This document shows, piece after piece, positions 9,954 through 20,566 of a DNA stretch of 64,000 nt (positions within the stretch are counted from its first letter, which is position 1; the number at the start of each line of letters is the position of its first letter). A program made the translations under genes and the position numbers. The stretch comes from Euonymus europaeus. Its lineage: Eukaryota; Streptophyta; Magnoliopsida; Celastrales; Celastraceae. The notes beneath the pieces are model-generated. The model worked only from the letters and a program-made list of their open reading frames with translations, was not told the DNA's origin and searched no databases. The DNA lies in assembly GCA_963580455.1 (NCBI GenBank), contig OY756961.1, positions 9,467,001 through 9,531,000 of the forward strand, read 5' to 3'.

Positions 9954-12114
9954 TGTAGTAACCCGTTTTCGTCCGGGTATAATTCGAGACATATCATATT
10001 TTTACTTTTTTATATATTTATCATTTTATTTTATTTTTATTTTACTTTATAAATGTTTATTTTATTTTGTCACCCCACAAATCACTCCACCAAATTTGGG
10101 GTTCCAATCTTTCGATTTCTCCTCATCCCTTTCCCTTACCTAACACCATTAAATTATTTTGGGCAAAGTCCAATAGATTATTGTTGTATTCGATGGTTGA
10201 TGAAGAAAGTAAAGGATTTATTAAGATTCGGGTTAGACCATTTGCTTTACAGCATAAATACATAATATACTATCACCAATTGCAATTATTTAAGACTTAA
10301 ATCTTTGAAAAAATCTTCAAACAAAGAAAAAAGAAAGGTGTCATTTTCCATAAAAATTAATTGTGTAATTTTTTTTTCTTTTCCCTTCCCAATCATAAAT
10401 AGCGTTGTCTTGGCTCGATATGGAGGAGAAAAAAATATTGCAACCTTCTACTTTCTCTCTTCACTCCACACACAGGTTTCCTCTAGCAGAGATTTCAATG
10501 AGTACACACAGATTTTCCCTAGCTATGATGTTTCCTTGCCACCAAAATCCATTTTTATCATGGTTCAATTCGTCATGTTTGCAGCCATGAATTGAATCAC
10601 CACATCAATACCACCAGACACTCCTCTACCATAATCTCATCAGACCTGTCATCACAAGACCAACCCTAAATCTAATCCTTTCTTTGACTCAAATCATCTC
10701 ACTGACTTGATTGGAACCATCCATCCGCAACTTCAGTCTTTTCTTATCAGATATTGAACCCGGATTCGGTCATGAAGAGTTTCTAAGAAGAAATATCCGT
10801 TTTGTTATCATCGTCGGTGCCCATCGTTGATTTGACTTCAGATTCCGTTGAGTCTTACCAGGATCTGGGGCGAGTCCTTACATTGACCGCTGTTAGTTCG
10901 CTCACTGTTTCTTCGAGCTGTGTCCAATCATCAGGCATTTAAGGTACAAGACCGAGGTTTGCAGGATGTTTCTCGCCGTAGACACGTGTCTAATTGGTCA
11001 TAGGTGTCATTTCCGCCACTCACTCACCGAGCAGGAGAGAGGCATAGAATTCGGGAAGAAGGAGACGCTGACGGTATAGAAAAAGGAAGAAGAAAAGGGA
11101 AGGGCTAGGAGGATGGTTAAGGTTTGGGCTCAGTTGGGCCACGTTGGTAATGCCTATGAATTGGGTTGGTTAGATTATGTTTAGTGTTGGGCTATATGTT
11201 AAAAGGCAGGGATATTGGAGCCTTTGGGTTTAGTTTATTGCAAATTTTAGATTGGGTTTATTTTTAGGCTTGTATTGGATGTGTTTATTTTGTTCTCAAA
11301 TTAAAAATATCATAAGTTGATATTACAAACTCATACTTATATACCATAGGATGGTATTTCAAAACTCAAACTTGTAGATAAATACCATAAGTTGGTATTT
11401 ATTTCTTTTTGTCGATTATCATAAATATTATTACAAAATGCAGTTATTTGTAAAACTATAAAATATCATAAGTTGATATTTATTTCTTTTTCTTCAAATA
11501 TCAGAAATTAATATTATAAAATTCACTCTATTTTAACACAAATCAATACCATAAATTGGTATTTTCAAATTATGTTCAAATTCCATAAGTTGGAATTTTT
11601 TGCTCAACCTCCTTTCATTTCCAACCTCATTATTAAGTTTAAATATAATACCATATGTTGGTATTTATTTTTTCGGATATTATAAATTATCACAAAATTA
11701 ACTTTATTTTAACAAGATAAATACCATAAATTGGTACCTCCAAATTATTTTCAAATTCAATTTATTTATTACAGTTTTGTGAGTTAAAATTCAAAACCCA
11801 ATCTTATTCTCAAATTTAAACCAATCATTAAATTTAAATACAACACCATAAGTTGGTGTTTTCAAAATTAATCTTTTCAATGCCATAAGTTGGAGTAATC
11901 CGAAATTCAAATTATCATTATTCCTTCAAAATAACTCAATGTTGCAAATAATGAATTTTCAGAAAATAGCCAATTATTTAAAAATTCAGTAATTGTTTTA
12001 AACAGGAGTCGTGGGGTGCCTAACACCTTCTCCATGCTCAATCGACCCCCGTACCCTTATGTCTGGTTTGCAGGTTTTTTTCTTCAAGTGTCCAATTGCA
12101 CTATAAAATCAATT
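9954..12114 (+). mobile_element. Single LTR inserted in the Tat integrase (copy 1)
   Basis: It starts TGTAGTAACCCG and is followed at 12115-12128 by 'tggtggcgactctg', which resembles the primer-binding region of Ogre/Tat-type elements ('tggcgactc'). The integrase reading stops at its left edge and resumes at about 12152 (a Cys-x-Gln-Ser-His zinc-finger end on one side, the SHLPPVE continuation on the other), so it is an insertion. No internal region or second LTR is present. It is therefore a solo LTR with a little leader, or a deletion derivative. Target duplication is not clear; AATGA and AATGG flank it imperfectly. Confidence 0.65.
11306..11898. repeat. Array of short palindromes in the solo LTR (copy 1)
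   Basis: About ten copies of a 19-nt imperfect palindrome with consensus AATACCATAAGTTGGTATT lie at irregular 30-120-nt spacing: 11306-11324, 11341-11357, 11381-11399, 11462-11480, 11545-11563, 11579-11597, 11647-11665, about 11720-11737, 11842-11860 and about 11879-11897. The arms vary, but mostly in pairs: TATC/GATA, TTCC/GGAA, CACC/GGTG, TACC/GGTA. The duplicate has the same array at about 21947-22525, with some members decayed. Confidence 0.85.
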
Positions 12115-12151
12115 GGTGGCGACTCTGTCAGTTTTCAGGCCGGTTGACACA

Positions 12152-12479
12152 ATGGCTTTGACATTTATCACACTTCTGTGCCAAAAGCTTGGCGTCCTTC
12201 ATCACGGTTGGCCAATAATAACCACACCTAAGTACCTTGTGACTGAGCACCTTTGCACCAATGTGACTACCACATATCTCTTCGTGTACTTCTCTTAAAA
12301 CATAATTTGTCTCTCATGGGGCTAAGCATTTCAAGTATGGGAGAGTAAAGGATCTCCTATACAACGCCCCCTAGATAATAGTATATCGTGCAGCTCTCCT
12401 CCGCAGACTCTTACCCTCATTCTTATCCTCAAGTAGCCTTCCTTCCACTAAGAAATACCTTATGGGATCCATCCAGCTA
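12152..12479 (-). pseudogene. Tat integrase zinc-finger region (copy 1)
   Basis: The minus strand reads '...RYLGVVIIGQP'-like frames and, in another frame, 'YYWPTVMKDAKLLAQKCDKC' followed by QSH. This is the end of an HHCC integrase zinc finger with its C-x-x-C pair. It is interrupted by the inserted LTR directly after the second Cys region. Frameshifts are present. The upstream sequence (to 12479) is the spacer between the second RNase H and integrase; at 12480 homology to the Tat element stops abruptly. Confidence 0.65.
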
Positions 12480-14464
12480 GGGAGGGTTGACTGTTATTCT
12501 CGTGAGACTCCGTTTCTGCATGGGTAATGGAAGACATCCTCACCGGATTGACCTCCCTTAAAAGTTAGGGGAGGAGCCTTTGTTTCAATAATTGAAATTT
12601 AAAGGTAACCTAATCCGGGACCTCGTGGGATAGTTAGACGAGCCTACCCATATGCACAGCAAAATCTAGATCTTGTTACCATCAAAAGTTTGTGGAATTA
12701 GACCCTGATTTTTCCTATACTCTATTTACTTCTTGTACATTTATCCATCATGTTCATACATACTCATTAGACACTCATACATATCTAGTCATCTATTATT
12801 TTGTGTACCTAAGTTAGGTTGTATCTATATGTATATTCATTAAATTACACTTGTTCATATGTACTTTTCATGTATACATTAGTTTAGGTTATATTCATGT
12901 ACATATTTTTAATTGATCATATATGTCCATATATACATTTCATACATATACAATAATTCAGAGAAAATCTATCTTTTGATTGAATGATAGTTGTATGTTC
13001 AAAAAAAAAAAGGGGTTAATTCGAGCAATACTTGGGCAATTTTTGGGAAAATTAACTCTTAATTTTACTATGAGCCAAGTTGGAATGGATCGGAATGGGA
13101 CAGTTTTGGGAAACTGTACTGGGCAATTTGATTAATTACACAGTGGACGAGGGTCAGAACTCTATTGCTAATCTTTGCTCTCGCCCATTGGGTTTTGAGT
13201 TCAATGACTTGATTGGTTGGAGATTTTCAGTCTCTATCAATTGCCTCCAGGAGTAATCTCTAAGTGCACAACTATTTGTGGTCTAGCTCATGACTACCTA
13301 TTGGGTTTTGTAATGAGCATGTCTTTACTTTCTCTTTGATGAATTTTTAGTACGGTTGTTGCATGTTGTTCATATGTTTTTCTATGTTCACCATGAATAA
13401 AAGTCTCCGTTCAGAATTCTCATAATCTTTCTCTTTCATTTTTCCATCATTTCCTGAATTTCAAATCTCACACATTCTATCATTTCATTCACTAAGATTG
13501 AAATTGATGATAATGAAAAAGATGAACCTAAAGAACCATATTTTGGGTGTACCCATTAACAATGTTGAATCCTTCTCTGGCATTGGGAATGAATTTGAGT
13601 TATCACATAAAGTGTTGAGATGTCTCAATCTAGATTGGAGTCGATCAAGCATATTTATGAGAACCGTCTCTGGTGGAAAGAATTCAGAGGGAAAAGTTGT
13701 CTTGTTCATCGTCAAGCTTTATATTGAATGTATTAAAAGCATGACCAAACATGAACTTTTGGTTTGGGGTAGCAGTCGAGTTATGGGGAAAATCAGTGAA
13801 ATCCTTAGTAGTCAGGCTGGTGAACGCTGACATAACAGAAAGTACTACACCTTAGGCTATAGGAATTTTGGGGAGTGTTTTGTCATAAGCATAAGATGGT
13901 TTTGGAATTTATTGGATGATTCTTGCGTCACTCTTGCATGATTTGTTCTTTATCGAGATGTGTGTCGGTCATAGACAATTCTCTATTATTTTATTAGGGG
14001 AGGTGGTTTGGCTTTCTTCTCGCCAATAAATAAAGTCTTGTTTTACATGGTTAAACGAGTGACACTTGGCTTTTCTCTTTAAGGCTGGTCATTGCTTTCA
14101 ACAGTTTTGGTGGGATTTGTTGATCGATTCTCGTGCTATCTGAACATGTGTAAGGCTGGCTGCCAAAACTATTATATTTTCTATCAATGTGTGGGTCAAG
14201 CCTGTCAAAAATGATAGAACGCTCCATCTGTTAAAGTTGCAGTCGGCACCATTAAATGGGTGGGCCATTAGTGTTGAAATTATTGACTCTTCATCAATTC
14301 TTATGGGTTGAAACTTCGAGTTTTTCAGAATCTTTCCCAACACTTTGGTTTGGGTCTGGGCACCATTATTTTAGAAACTCATGTTTTTGAAATAATATCT
14401 TCAATTGGAGCATGGTGGGTTGAAGCAAGATGGTTCATATCATGTGGAGCTTCCAGAAGATGAA

Positions 14465-14540
14465 CTCCATAGAAATTGTTAATTTTCTTGGGGTATGCCC
14501 GTTGAATGCCATGTATTCCTCCATCTTTGGTTATTTATAA
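14465..14540 (+). repeat. Possible second LINE 3'-end remnant
   Basis: 'tccatagaaattgttaattt' followed by 'tcttggggtatgccc' and an 'attcctcc...ttggttat' tail resembles 28088-28165, the 3' UTR end of the LINE fragment in gag ('tccatagaatttgtgaaatt' then 'cttggggtatgccc'). It is too short to be sure and lacks a clear poly(A). Confidence 0.35.
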
Positions 14541-15654
14541 AAAGAGTGTGGCCGAGCATGAAGAATGCACAGTGGAAGTTCGAGTTGGTATTGATGATGA
14601 GACTAAATAATTTCATGTTTGCAGTGATTCTCTGATAATGGTCAGATAGCTAAGTGACCAAACGGAAATAAGGGAAGAAAAACAAATGACAGATGAGAGA
14701 GTATAGCAGATAGTTGATGACTTGTTGCCAATTATAATGAACAATATTCATTTCCTCGGGTCACCATCTTTGTTTGGACTTACTCATAATTATATTGTCA
14801 AAGCCAGTAGCGCAAGGATCAGATTTATGAAGAAATGACACGTGTCCCATTTAATCTATTGCATGTACTGATTTGTTACTTCCTGAACGGCTTTGATCAG
14901 GTGCAATAAATGCATGATTTGTTTTTGGAGAATTGGAAAATGTGTTCCTTTTGTGTTTTGAGTTCCTAGCCTTACAGATTTTCAAAGTCAAGGTGGTAAT
15001 CTTTTTTATGGATATGTTATCAAGCTCAATGGTGACGATAATATGCATTGACCAAAAGGATAAGGCTGACGGTTTTGATAGAACTAAAATGATTTGAATT
15101 GATATCATCAATAATGAGCCTAGTTGGGAGCAAATATGTGCAGTTTATGATGTTGACCATGTGAGGACAATTTTTGTGTTAAATGAATGATTTTCTTGTT
15201 TGCGGATCTTTTGGTTGCCAAATGAGATATTTCACAATCACTCACTTTCTCTATCACTAATTCAGGTGTGCATTCCAATCTTCCTCCATCGTTTGCTTCT
15301 CTTGCCAATTATTCAAAATTTCTTTAATGATTTTTTGTCTCTTCCGCCACCTTGAGCCGCATTTCTTCGTAAGCTCTCCCACCTAACACAGCTGTGTATC
15401 TCGACTTTTCCTCATTTCTCTTTCTTTCATGAATTTTTATTCAACACTTCTTTAATGGTGTTTTCATCTTCCAGCCAAATTCGTCTTCTTCCTCTTTGAG
15501 CCATCTCTCCATCGTCAACTCAGCTTTACTAACAGGCCATCTGCCAAATTTTTTTTTTCTTTTCTTACACCGCTAAAACTCCTTGTTTGAAGTCCTTCTT
15601 GGTCTTCTTCCACTTCACAGGTTGATTTTGAACCACCTTAGTTAGCTTATCTTT

Positions 15655-16757
15655 ATGGCTACCAAAAGACCATTCGAGCAATCCCCTCAAATGACTGATC
15701 TAAATCGCTTTATCTGTCAGGAAGCGGTTAAGAAATATCGAGAATCAATAAGGGGAAGAAAAATTATTCCAGAGAGAGGTTTGCAAGCTTCTCTTACAGC
15801 AGAGCCTACAATTGCAAAAATTATTGCTGAGCGAGGTTGGGAGGATTTTGTTGCACAGCCAAAACCCACAGTTGTCCCAGTGGTAAGGGAATTTTATGCA
15901 AATGCAGTTGTAGGGTATGAACATGTATATGTTCGGGGTATGATGGTCCCATTTGACAGCAAGAGCATCAATGTTGTCTATAATCTTCCAGACATCGTTG
16001 ATGATGATTTCTCTGCCCTGCTAGAGTCTGAAACTATTATGGATGAAGTGATTCGCGCATTGTGTAAGCAAGGCGCTGCTTGGAAGAAATTTAGAGGGGT
16101 GGAGGTCTCATTCCCTACATCAGCCATGACTAAAAATAGCAGGACCTGGATGCGATTTATCTGGGCGAAGCTCATGCCAAGTACTCACTCAACTGATATT
16201 CCCAAAAATAGAGCAGTTTTGCTTTATTGTATTTTACATGGAAAATCAGTGGATATTGGCAAAATTTTGCACAATTCCATTATCCATAGTTGTCGCAATA
16301 CAACAACTATAGGACTTTGTTTGCCCTCTCTGATTTGCACATTGTGCATGAAAGCTGGGTTATTTGGGCACCATATGAGGTGGTACAATATCCAAAATGT
16401 GCGATTGATCGCAGGATGATCAGAAGGTACAAAGATGATGATGTTGATGATACTTCTATTGTGGCTGAATCCTCTACTGTTCATCATTCCCCGTCATCTG
16501 AAACCACTGCTATAGTTGAAAGGTTAACACAGATTGAGGAACATCTGGATCATTTGTCCAAAAGTGTTGACCTGTTAATGGCATATATTGCAAGCAACCA
16601 AGGAATCATGACTCACATGCCTAATCAATCATCCAGTGATTTTGGGATGCATACCATGCAGTTTTTCACTGCACAAGTCCAACAACAGAATCATTATCCT
16701 CCGAATCATGAGGACCCAGGGTTGAAATCGGGGTTTTATTTTCCATCATTCCAGTAA
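15655..16757 (+). pseudogene. 'Putative plant transposon protein' ORF, frameshifted
   Basis: The ATG at 15655 opens a 254-codon frame. Its body has 'IIAERGWEDFV', 'VREFYANAVV', 'VRGMMVPFDSKSINVVYNLP', 'LCKQGAAWK', 'NRAVLLYCILHGKSVDIGKI', 'HNSIIHSC' and 'LCLPSLICTLCMKAGL' in that order. These match the plant-specific 'putative plant transposon protein' domain, found in ORFs of large retroelement-like repeats. The frame is lost after about 16365. The C-terminal part continues in another frame (to the TAA at 16755) with a short coiled coil ('RLTQIEEHLDHLSKSVDLLM') and a Gln/Asn-rich tail, as usual for this family. One frameshift therefore separates an otherwise whole ORF of about 365 codons. The role of the protein is unknown. 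Confidence 0.6.
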
Positions 16758-17214
16758 TTGTTGAGCATTGCAGAAGTTGTGCTGTTATTGTTCATCTTTT
16801 GGGAAATTTAGTTTATGTGTTTTGGATGAATAAATTGAGTTACTGTCTTTGATTTATTCTGTATTTCTCATGCCACTTGTTATCTTCAATGAAGACATTT
16901 GAATAATTATGATCGGTTGAATCCTTGAAGGGTGTAAAAGTAACCGCTGAATTGATACAATCATTGTTTGAAAAAAAAAACAACAAAAAAATCCCCCTAG
17001 AGTAAAAACCTGAAGAGGTGCTCTAGGCAAAAATTAGGGAAAAATAAAAATTCTATTGAAGTGAAAATCCTTAGGGGCGCTTCAATTCAGGTCACAGACT
17101 CAGTTTTCAGATTGTTGGAAGAGTGGTTCGGTTCATGAATTTGTGAATGACATCTGAATAGACCACTAATTTGTCTCGTAGTGATATGGGCGAGGATGCA
17201 GAATGGAAAGATAC

Positions 17215-17484
17215 ACCAAAACTGGGACAGTTTTGGTCTATGCCATACATATTTCATCTTCGAAGAAATTCAGCTCAAAGAAGAAAGTTGGTTGACAGAT
17301 ATGAAAAGTTCAGTCATAGTCAATTAAACATGCACCAAAACTGGGGCAGTTTTTGGTGTGATCATTGCATCAAAAGAGGAGGCCTATTGGCAGAAATGAA
17401 GGGTTCAGATATTCTTATTTGATGTGAGTTGGATTTAATCATTGTTAATTGGGGGTACACCAAAACTGGGGCAGTTTTGGTGTA
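17215..17484. repeat. Three ~120-bp-spaced hairpins downstream of the transposon ORF
   Basis: A palindrome with arms (ACAC)CAAAACTG / CAGTTTTG(GTGT) and a three-base GGG or GGA centre occurs at 17215-17237, 17333-17358 and 17456-17484. The last has a perfect 13-bp stem (arm TACACCAAAACTG). Spacing is about 118 and 123 bases. Between them the sequence is only weakly repeated, so the hairpins are better conserved than their surroundings. A partial relative lies near 13098-13125. Confidence 0.8.
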
Positions 17485-17702
17485 GTCTTTGAATTGTCAC
17501 AATTATATCTTGGAAAATTTCAATCTCTCTCTCGTTTCTTTGACATCTCTATATTCTTGTGTGTATAAATATCTCAGTCAAAATAAGCTTTCTACCGTCA
17601 CCCATCATTTTCGACTAAATCTCGTTAGATTATGCATTTCTTTGACTTTGATCATCCAATTTCACCTCTCAAAAAGTTTCCCATTTGATTTGAAGTATTG
17701 GC

Positions 17703-17876
17703 ATGGCTAGTGATACTACTGAATTCATCATTGATAAAGTTTTGACAGAAGATGTGATAAGTGCATTAAAATATTACTTTTGTCAGGACATTGATAGAGG
17801 TTGGTATCCTATACTGAAAAGGAGATTGAAAAAACCTGTGGTCGGGACATGTATTATCAAGAGAGGGATGATTTGA
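17703..17876 (+). CDS. Small 57-aa ORF with a TATA candidate upstream
   Basis: The ATG at 17703 opens 57 codons ending in TGA (17874-17876), starting MASDTTEFIIDKVLTEDVIS. A 'tgtataaatat' TATA-like word lies at about 17562-17572, some 130 bases upstream. I do not recognise the protein. It may be the N-terminal stub of another transposon ORF, because the downstream DNA is A-rich and non-coding. Confidence 0.3.
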   Translation: MASDTTEFIIDKVLTEDVISALKYYFCQDIDRGWYPILKRRLKKPVVGTCIIKRGMI

Positions 17877-18326
17877 AACATACAAATGAAAAAAGTTCTA
17901 ATTAATAAGTGTGTTCACACAATAGATTTTGAAGAACATTGATCATTACTGAAATTTAAAAAAAAATGATGAAAAAATAAAAACAAAATTGAAAAATGAA
18001 AAAATGAAAAAGTTTTGAGAGTCGGGTTTTCGAAAAAGATCATATGTTAATCAAAATATGGAGTAATGATGGTGACTTGCGAGCACTGCATTCATTCCAA
18101 ATAAGACATTTATAATTGAGTAATACATGTCATTGCATGCATCATCGCTGCACATTTGATTATCATTTGACAGGTTTGTTCAAGTAGTAAAAATTCGGTC
18201 AATCTTCATGAATCAAGTACGCATCACTTGCTCAGAATATTTTGGAAATGACCCACAAATCCACTTGTGTACTCATGCATTAGTTGCGGATTTTCAATTA
18301 CAAAACTGTCAGTCATTTCAATCATT

Positions 18327-18488
18327 GCCCTGACGAGTGGCTATAAATCGCAATCAATCATTTTGACATTTGCCTTGACAGGAGGCTATAAACCCCGATC
18401 AATCATTGCCCTGACGGGAGGCTATATATCTCGATCAATCATTTTGACATTTGCCTTGACGGGAGGCTATAAACCCCGATCAATCATT
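18327..18488. repeat. Two-level minisatellite (36-bp units, 81-bp period)
   Basis: Four 36-bp units of the type 'gccttgacgggaggctataa' plus 'accccgatcaatcatt' are arranged as unit, 9-bp spacer (ttgacattt), unit; unit, spacer, unit. So two 81-bp blocks, 18327-18407 and 18408-18488, each contain a pair of 36-bp subunits. The blocks are about 90% alike by eye. Confidence 0.85.
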
Positions 18489-18542
18489 TCATTTCATATT
18501 TACATTACTTTTAGGGATGCAAAAAAATTCATTTTAGTTTTA

Positions 18543-18661
18543 AGCCAAGCCGGGAATGACAATAGTGATCCCGAGCATTTTTCAAGAACAAAATAAATAT
18601 ATGAAATTACTTTCAGATTGCAGCCAAGCCGGGAATGACAATAGTGATCCTGAGCATTTTT
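18543..18661. repeat. 40-bp motif repeated at a 79-bp period
   Basis: A 40-bp motif starting 'agccaagccgggaatgacaa' occurs at 18543-18582 and 18622-18661 with one visible substitution. The intervening 39 bases are not shared. The period is close to that of the neighbouring 81-bp minisatellite. Confidence 0.8.
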
Positions 18662-19504
18662 AAATTTTTGCAAAAAAAAGGATGTTGTAGCACTTTCTCC
18701 GGTGTGTCTTTCTTGACCCGTTTTTCAAATGTTTATCTCTTTTGTCAAAATTTTCATGTTTCTTCCCCGTCCCAATCATAGCACAGGCAATCGTGATTTT
18801 CTTCATGTCTTTCGTTTTCATGGTTTGTGTTTTCAAAATATTTTGGCCATATTCTTATTTTTGTCTCTATCGTTTTTCCTTCCCATCTTTATCATGTCTC
18901 TTCCCCTATCTCTATCATGTTTCTTCCTTGTCCTTGTCGCAGCTCGAGTGTGTAAGCATTTCTTTCGTTTTCGTGGATTGTATTTTCAAATTATTTTTGT
19001 ATCTTTTCTCCATATTTTTCTTCCCTGTCTATATCATGTCTCTTCCCCGTCTCCATCACGCCTCTATCACCAACTCAGGAGCATATCCCCATTTTCCTCC
19101 TCTATCTTCCTTTCTGGCCAATTTTTGTCTCTTTTGGTTGATTCCTCTGTTTTCTCCACTAAGTGACACATTTTCACCGTATCAAACACGATTTCGACTT
19201 TTCAACCACTTTTGAAATTTTATAACTCATTTATAATGTTTTGTCGCTTATGGCCAAGTTCTTCTTCCTCTCTGAGTCGCGTATCTTCATCATATCCAGT
19301 ATTTGTATAATCTTTCTCATCATCTCGTCTCTTTCACCGATAGTCGATCACCATTTTCACTCTGATCTCGTCACTTCATCTTTTGTTCTTTCCGTTATCG
19401 ACACGATTACTCACTTTCGGTGATTTTCGTTTGTCTCACCTCATTCTCCATTATTGCTCATCTTCGTTCCGTTCAAATTCCTCACCCATCTTTCATCTCA
19501 TTCA

Positions 19505-20034
19505 ATGGATGAGACTCTGTCACCCCGTTCACAAACGATTGTACCGTTTGCTAAAGCGAAAATCATTCCTGAGCGACAATTTGACCTTCATATTCTTAAA
19601 GATTCAAATGCCCGCTGGGCTATGAAATACCTCCAGGATCACTCCATGTTATTTCTGATTAACCCCAATCCTGTAGGTGATTTATCAGTGTATCCTCGTA
19701 TAGTTCGTGGTTTCTACGAAACTTTAGAAATGTTACCACCGAGTGGGAGAACCGAATCACAACCGGTTTATCGGGTGGAAATAATCGGTATAAAATTCCG
19801 ATTCACCACGGCGGACATATGCGAATATTTGGGGTATCCCCTTCTTACGAAATGGCTACTGGTTTCAAAGCACCAATAGTTGTTTCTAAAGAGGAGATAA
19901 TTGATGACATGTGTGAAGGACAAAGCGTTAAGAAAGTAAATGCTACACATCGCTCATATTTGCCACCAAAGATGTGGTTGCTAGACGATGCCATCCGGCA
20001 CAACCTCTGCCCCATCGGTCACCACCATCAGTGA
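19505..20034 (+). pseudogene. Second plant transposon-protein ORF, truncated
   Basis: The ATG at 19505 opens a frame to 19879 with 'AKIIPERQFDLHILKDSNA' and 'VYPRIVRGFYETLEM', then 'GIKFRFTTADICEYLGYPLL'. This is the N-terminal half of the plant transposon-protein type (compare 'VREFYAN' and 'NVVYNLP' at 15655-16419). A shift to the next frame near 19830 continues 'YEMATGFKAPIVVSKEEIIDDM' to the stop at 20032-20034. The rest is lost just before the duplicated Tat fragment begins at 20107. Confidence 0.5.
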
Positions 20035-20106
20035 CGGGGTAAGATTCTCTATGCCTTAGACTATATGTATAAAGGAGTATGGTTCAATGTTGGAGAATTC
20101 TCTATG

Positions 20107-20562
20107 CCATAGTACTATAGGCAATTCTTCTACCCATTTACCCTTTGCATCATCCAACCTGGCCTTCAGTCCGTGAAGGATAGTTTGGTTGGTTACTTCA
20201 GCCTGACCATTCACTTGTGGGTGGGCTACCGAAGTAATCCTTAGGTCTATCCCAAGGTCTTCACAAAACTTGTGCATTTTGCGAATACGAATTGCCTCCC
20301 ATTATCTACAACCTAAGCTCTAGGCAATCCATACCTGTAGACCAACGTTCTCCAAATGAAATCCATGACTTTATTCTCCGAAATCATGGCAAGTGGCTCC
20401 ATTTCTATCCACTTAGTGAAGTAGTCTACCGCTACTATCAGATTCCTCCTTTGTCCTGCTTTCTGGACAAACGGACCCAGTAAATCCATGTCCCATTAAG
20501 CAAAAGAACACGAATTTTGCATGGGTGTGATCTCTACTGGTGGCAGATGAGACACACTAGAA
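20107..20562 (-). pseudogene. Tat integrase core, duplicated partial copy
   Basis: Same reading as 9494-9949, with the three acidic residues and the same two nonsense positions. It is cut at 20107, so the end of the core and the C-terminal domain are absent. Confidence 0.7.
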
Positions 20563-20566
20563 TGAC

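Larger units (their letters stand above)
9494..12479. repeat. 3-kb direct duplication, copy 1
   Basis: From 'ccatagtactataggcaatt' to 'ccatccagcta' this segment is nearly identical, in the same orientation, to 20107-23113 (offset 10613 over the first 1.7 kb). It carries part of the Tat integrase, a whole inserted LTR and the integrase zinc-finger region. Differences are scattered substitutions, a 28-bp segment present only in copy 2 (21797-21824) and small indels. Confidence 0.9.
12480..20106. other. 7.6-kb block of other transposon DNA between the duplicate copies
   Basis: This block has no gypsy pol. It holds two plus-strand 'putative plant transposon protein' ORF remnants (15655-16757 and 19505-20034), hairpin repeats, minisatellites and T-rich DNA. 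12480-13490 and 13840-14460 show nothing recognisable. 13498-13830 can be read as a 110-aa plus-strand ORF with no similarity I recognise. 14851-15600 is T-rich and non-coding. The block is flanked by the 3-kb direct repeats, with no LTR-like ends of its own. Confidence 0.6.

Noticed and set aside
9904..10595. Several plus-strand ORFs present in two identical sets (here and at 20517-21208)
   Set aside because: They are inside the inserted LTR and recur only because of the 3-kb duplication; no protein similarity is recognisable.
11306..11898. Array of transcription terminators or a CRISPR
   Set aside because: The palindromes are AT-rich, unevenly spaced and lie in a plant LTR; neither bacterial terminators nor CRISPR spacers apply.
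12152..12298. Plus-strand ORF ending 'YLFVYFS' as a real gene
   Set aside because: The opposite strand reads as the integrase zinc finger; the plus-strand frame is a shadow.
18327..18488. CRISPR-like array
   Set aside because: Only four units, the 9-bp spacers are identical, the context is plant transposon DNA and no cas genes exist.
18729..19215. Phe/Ser-rich plus-strand ORFs of about 150 codons
   Set aside because: Overlapping frames in T-rich DNA with repeated 'ttccccgtc...atcatg' words; no recognisable domain, likely chance.
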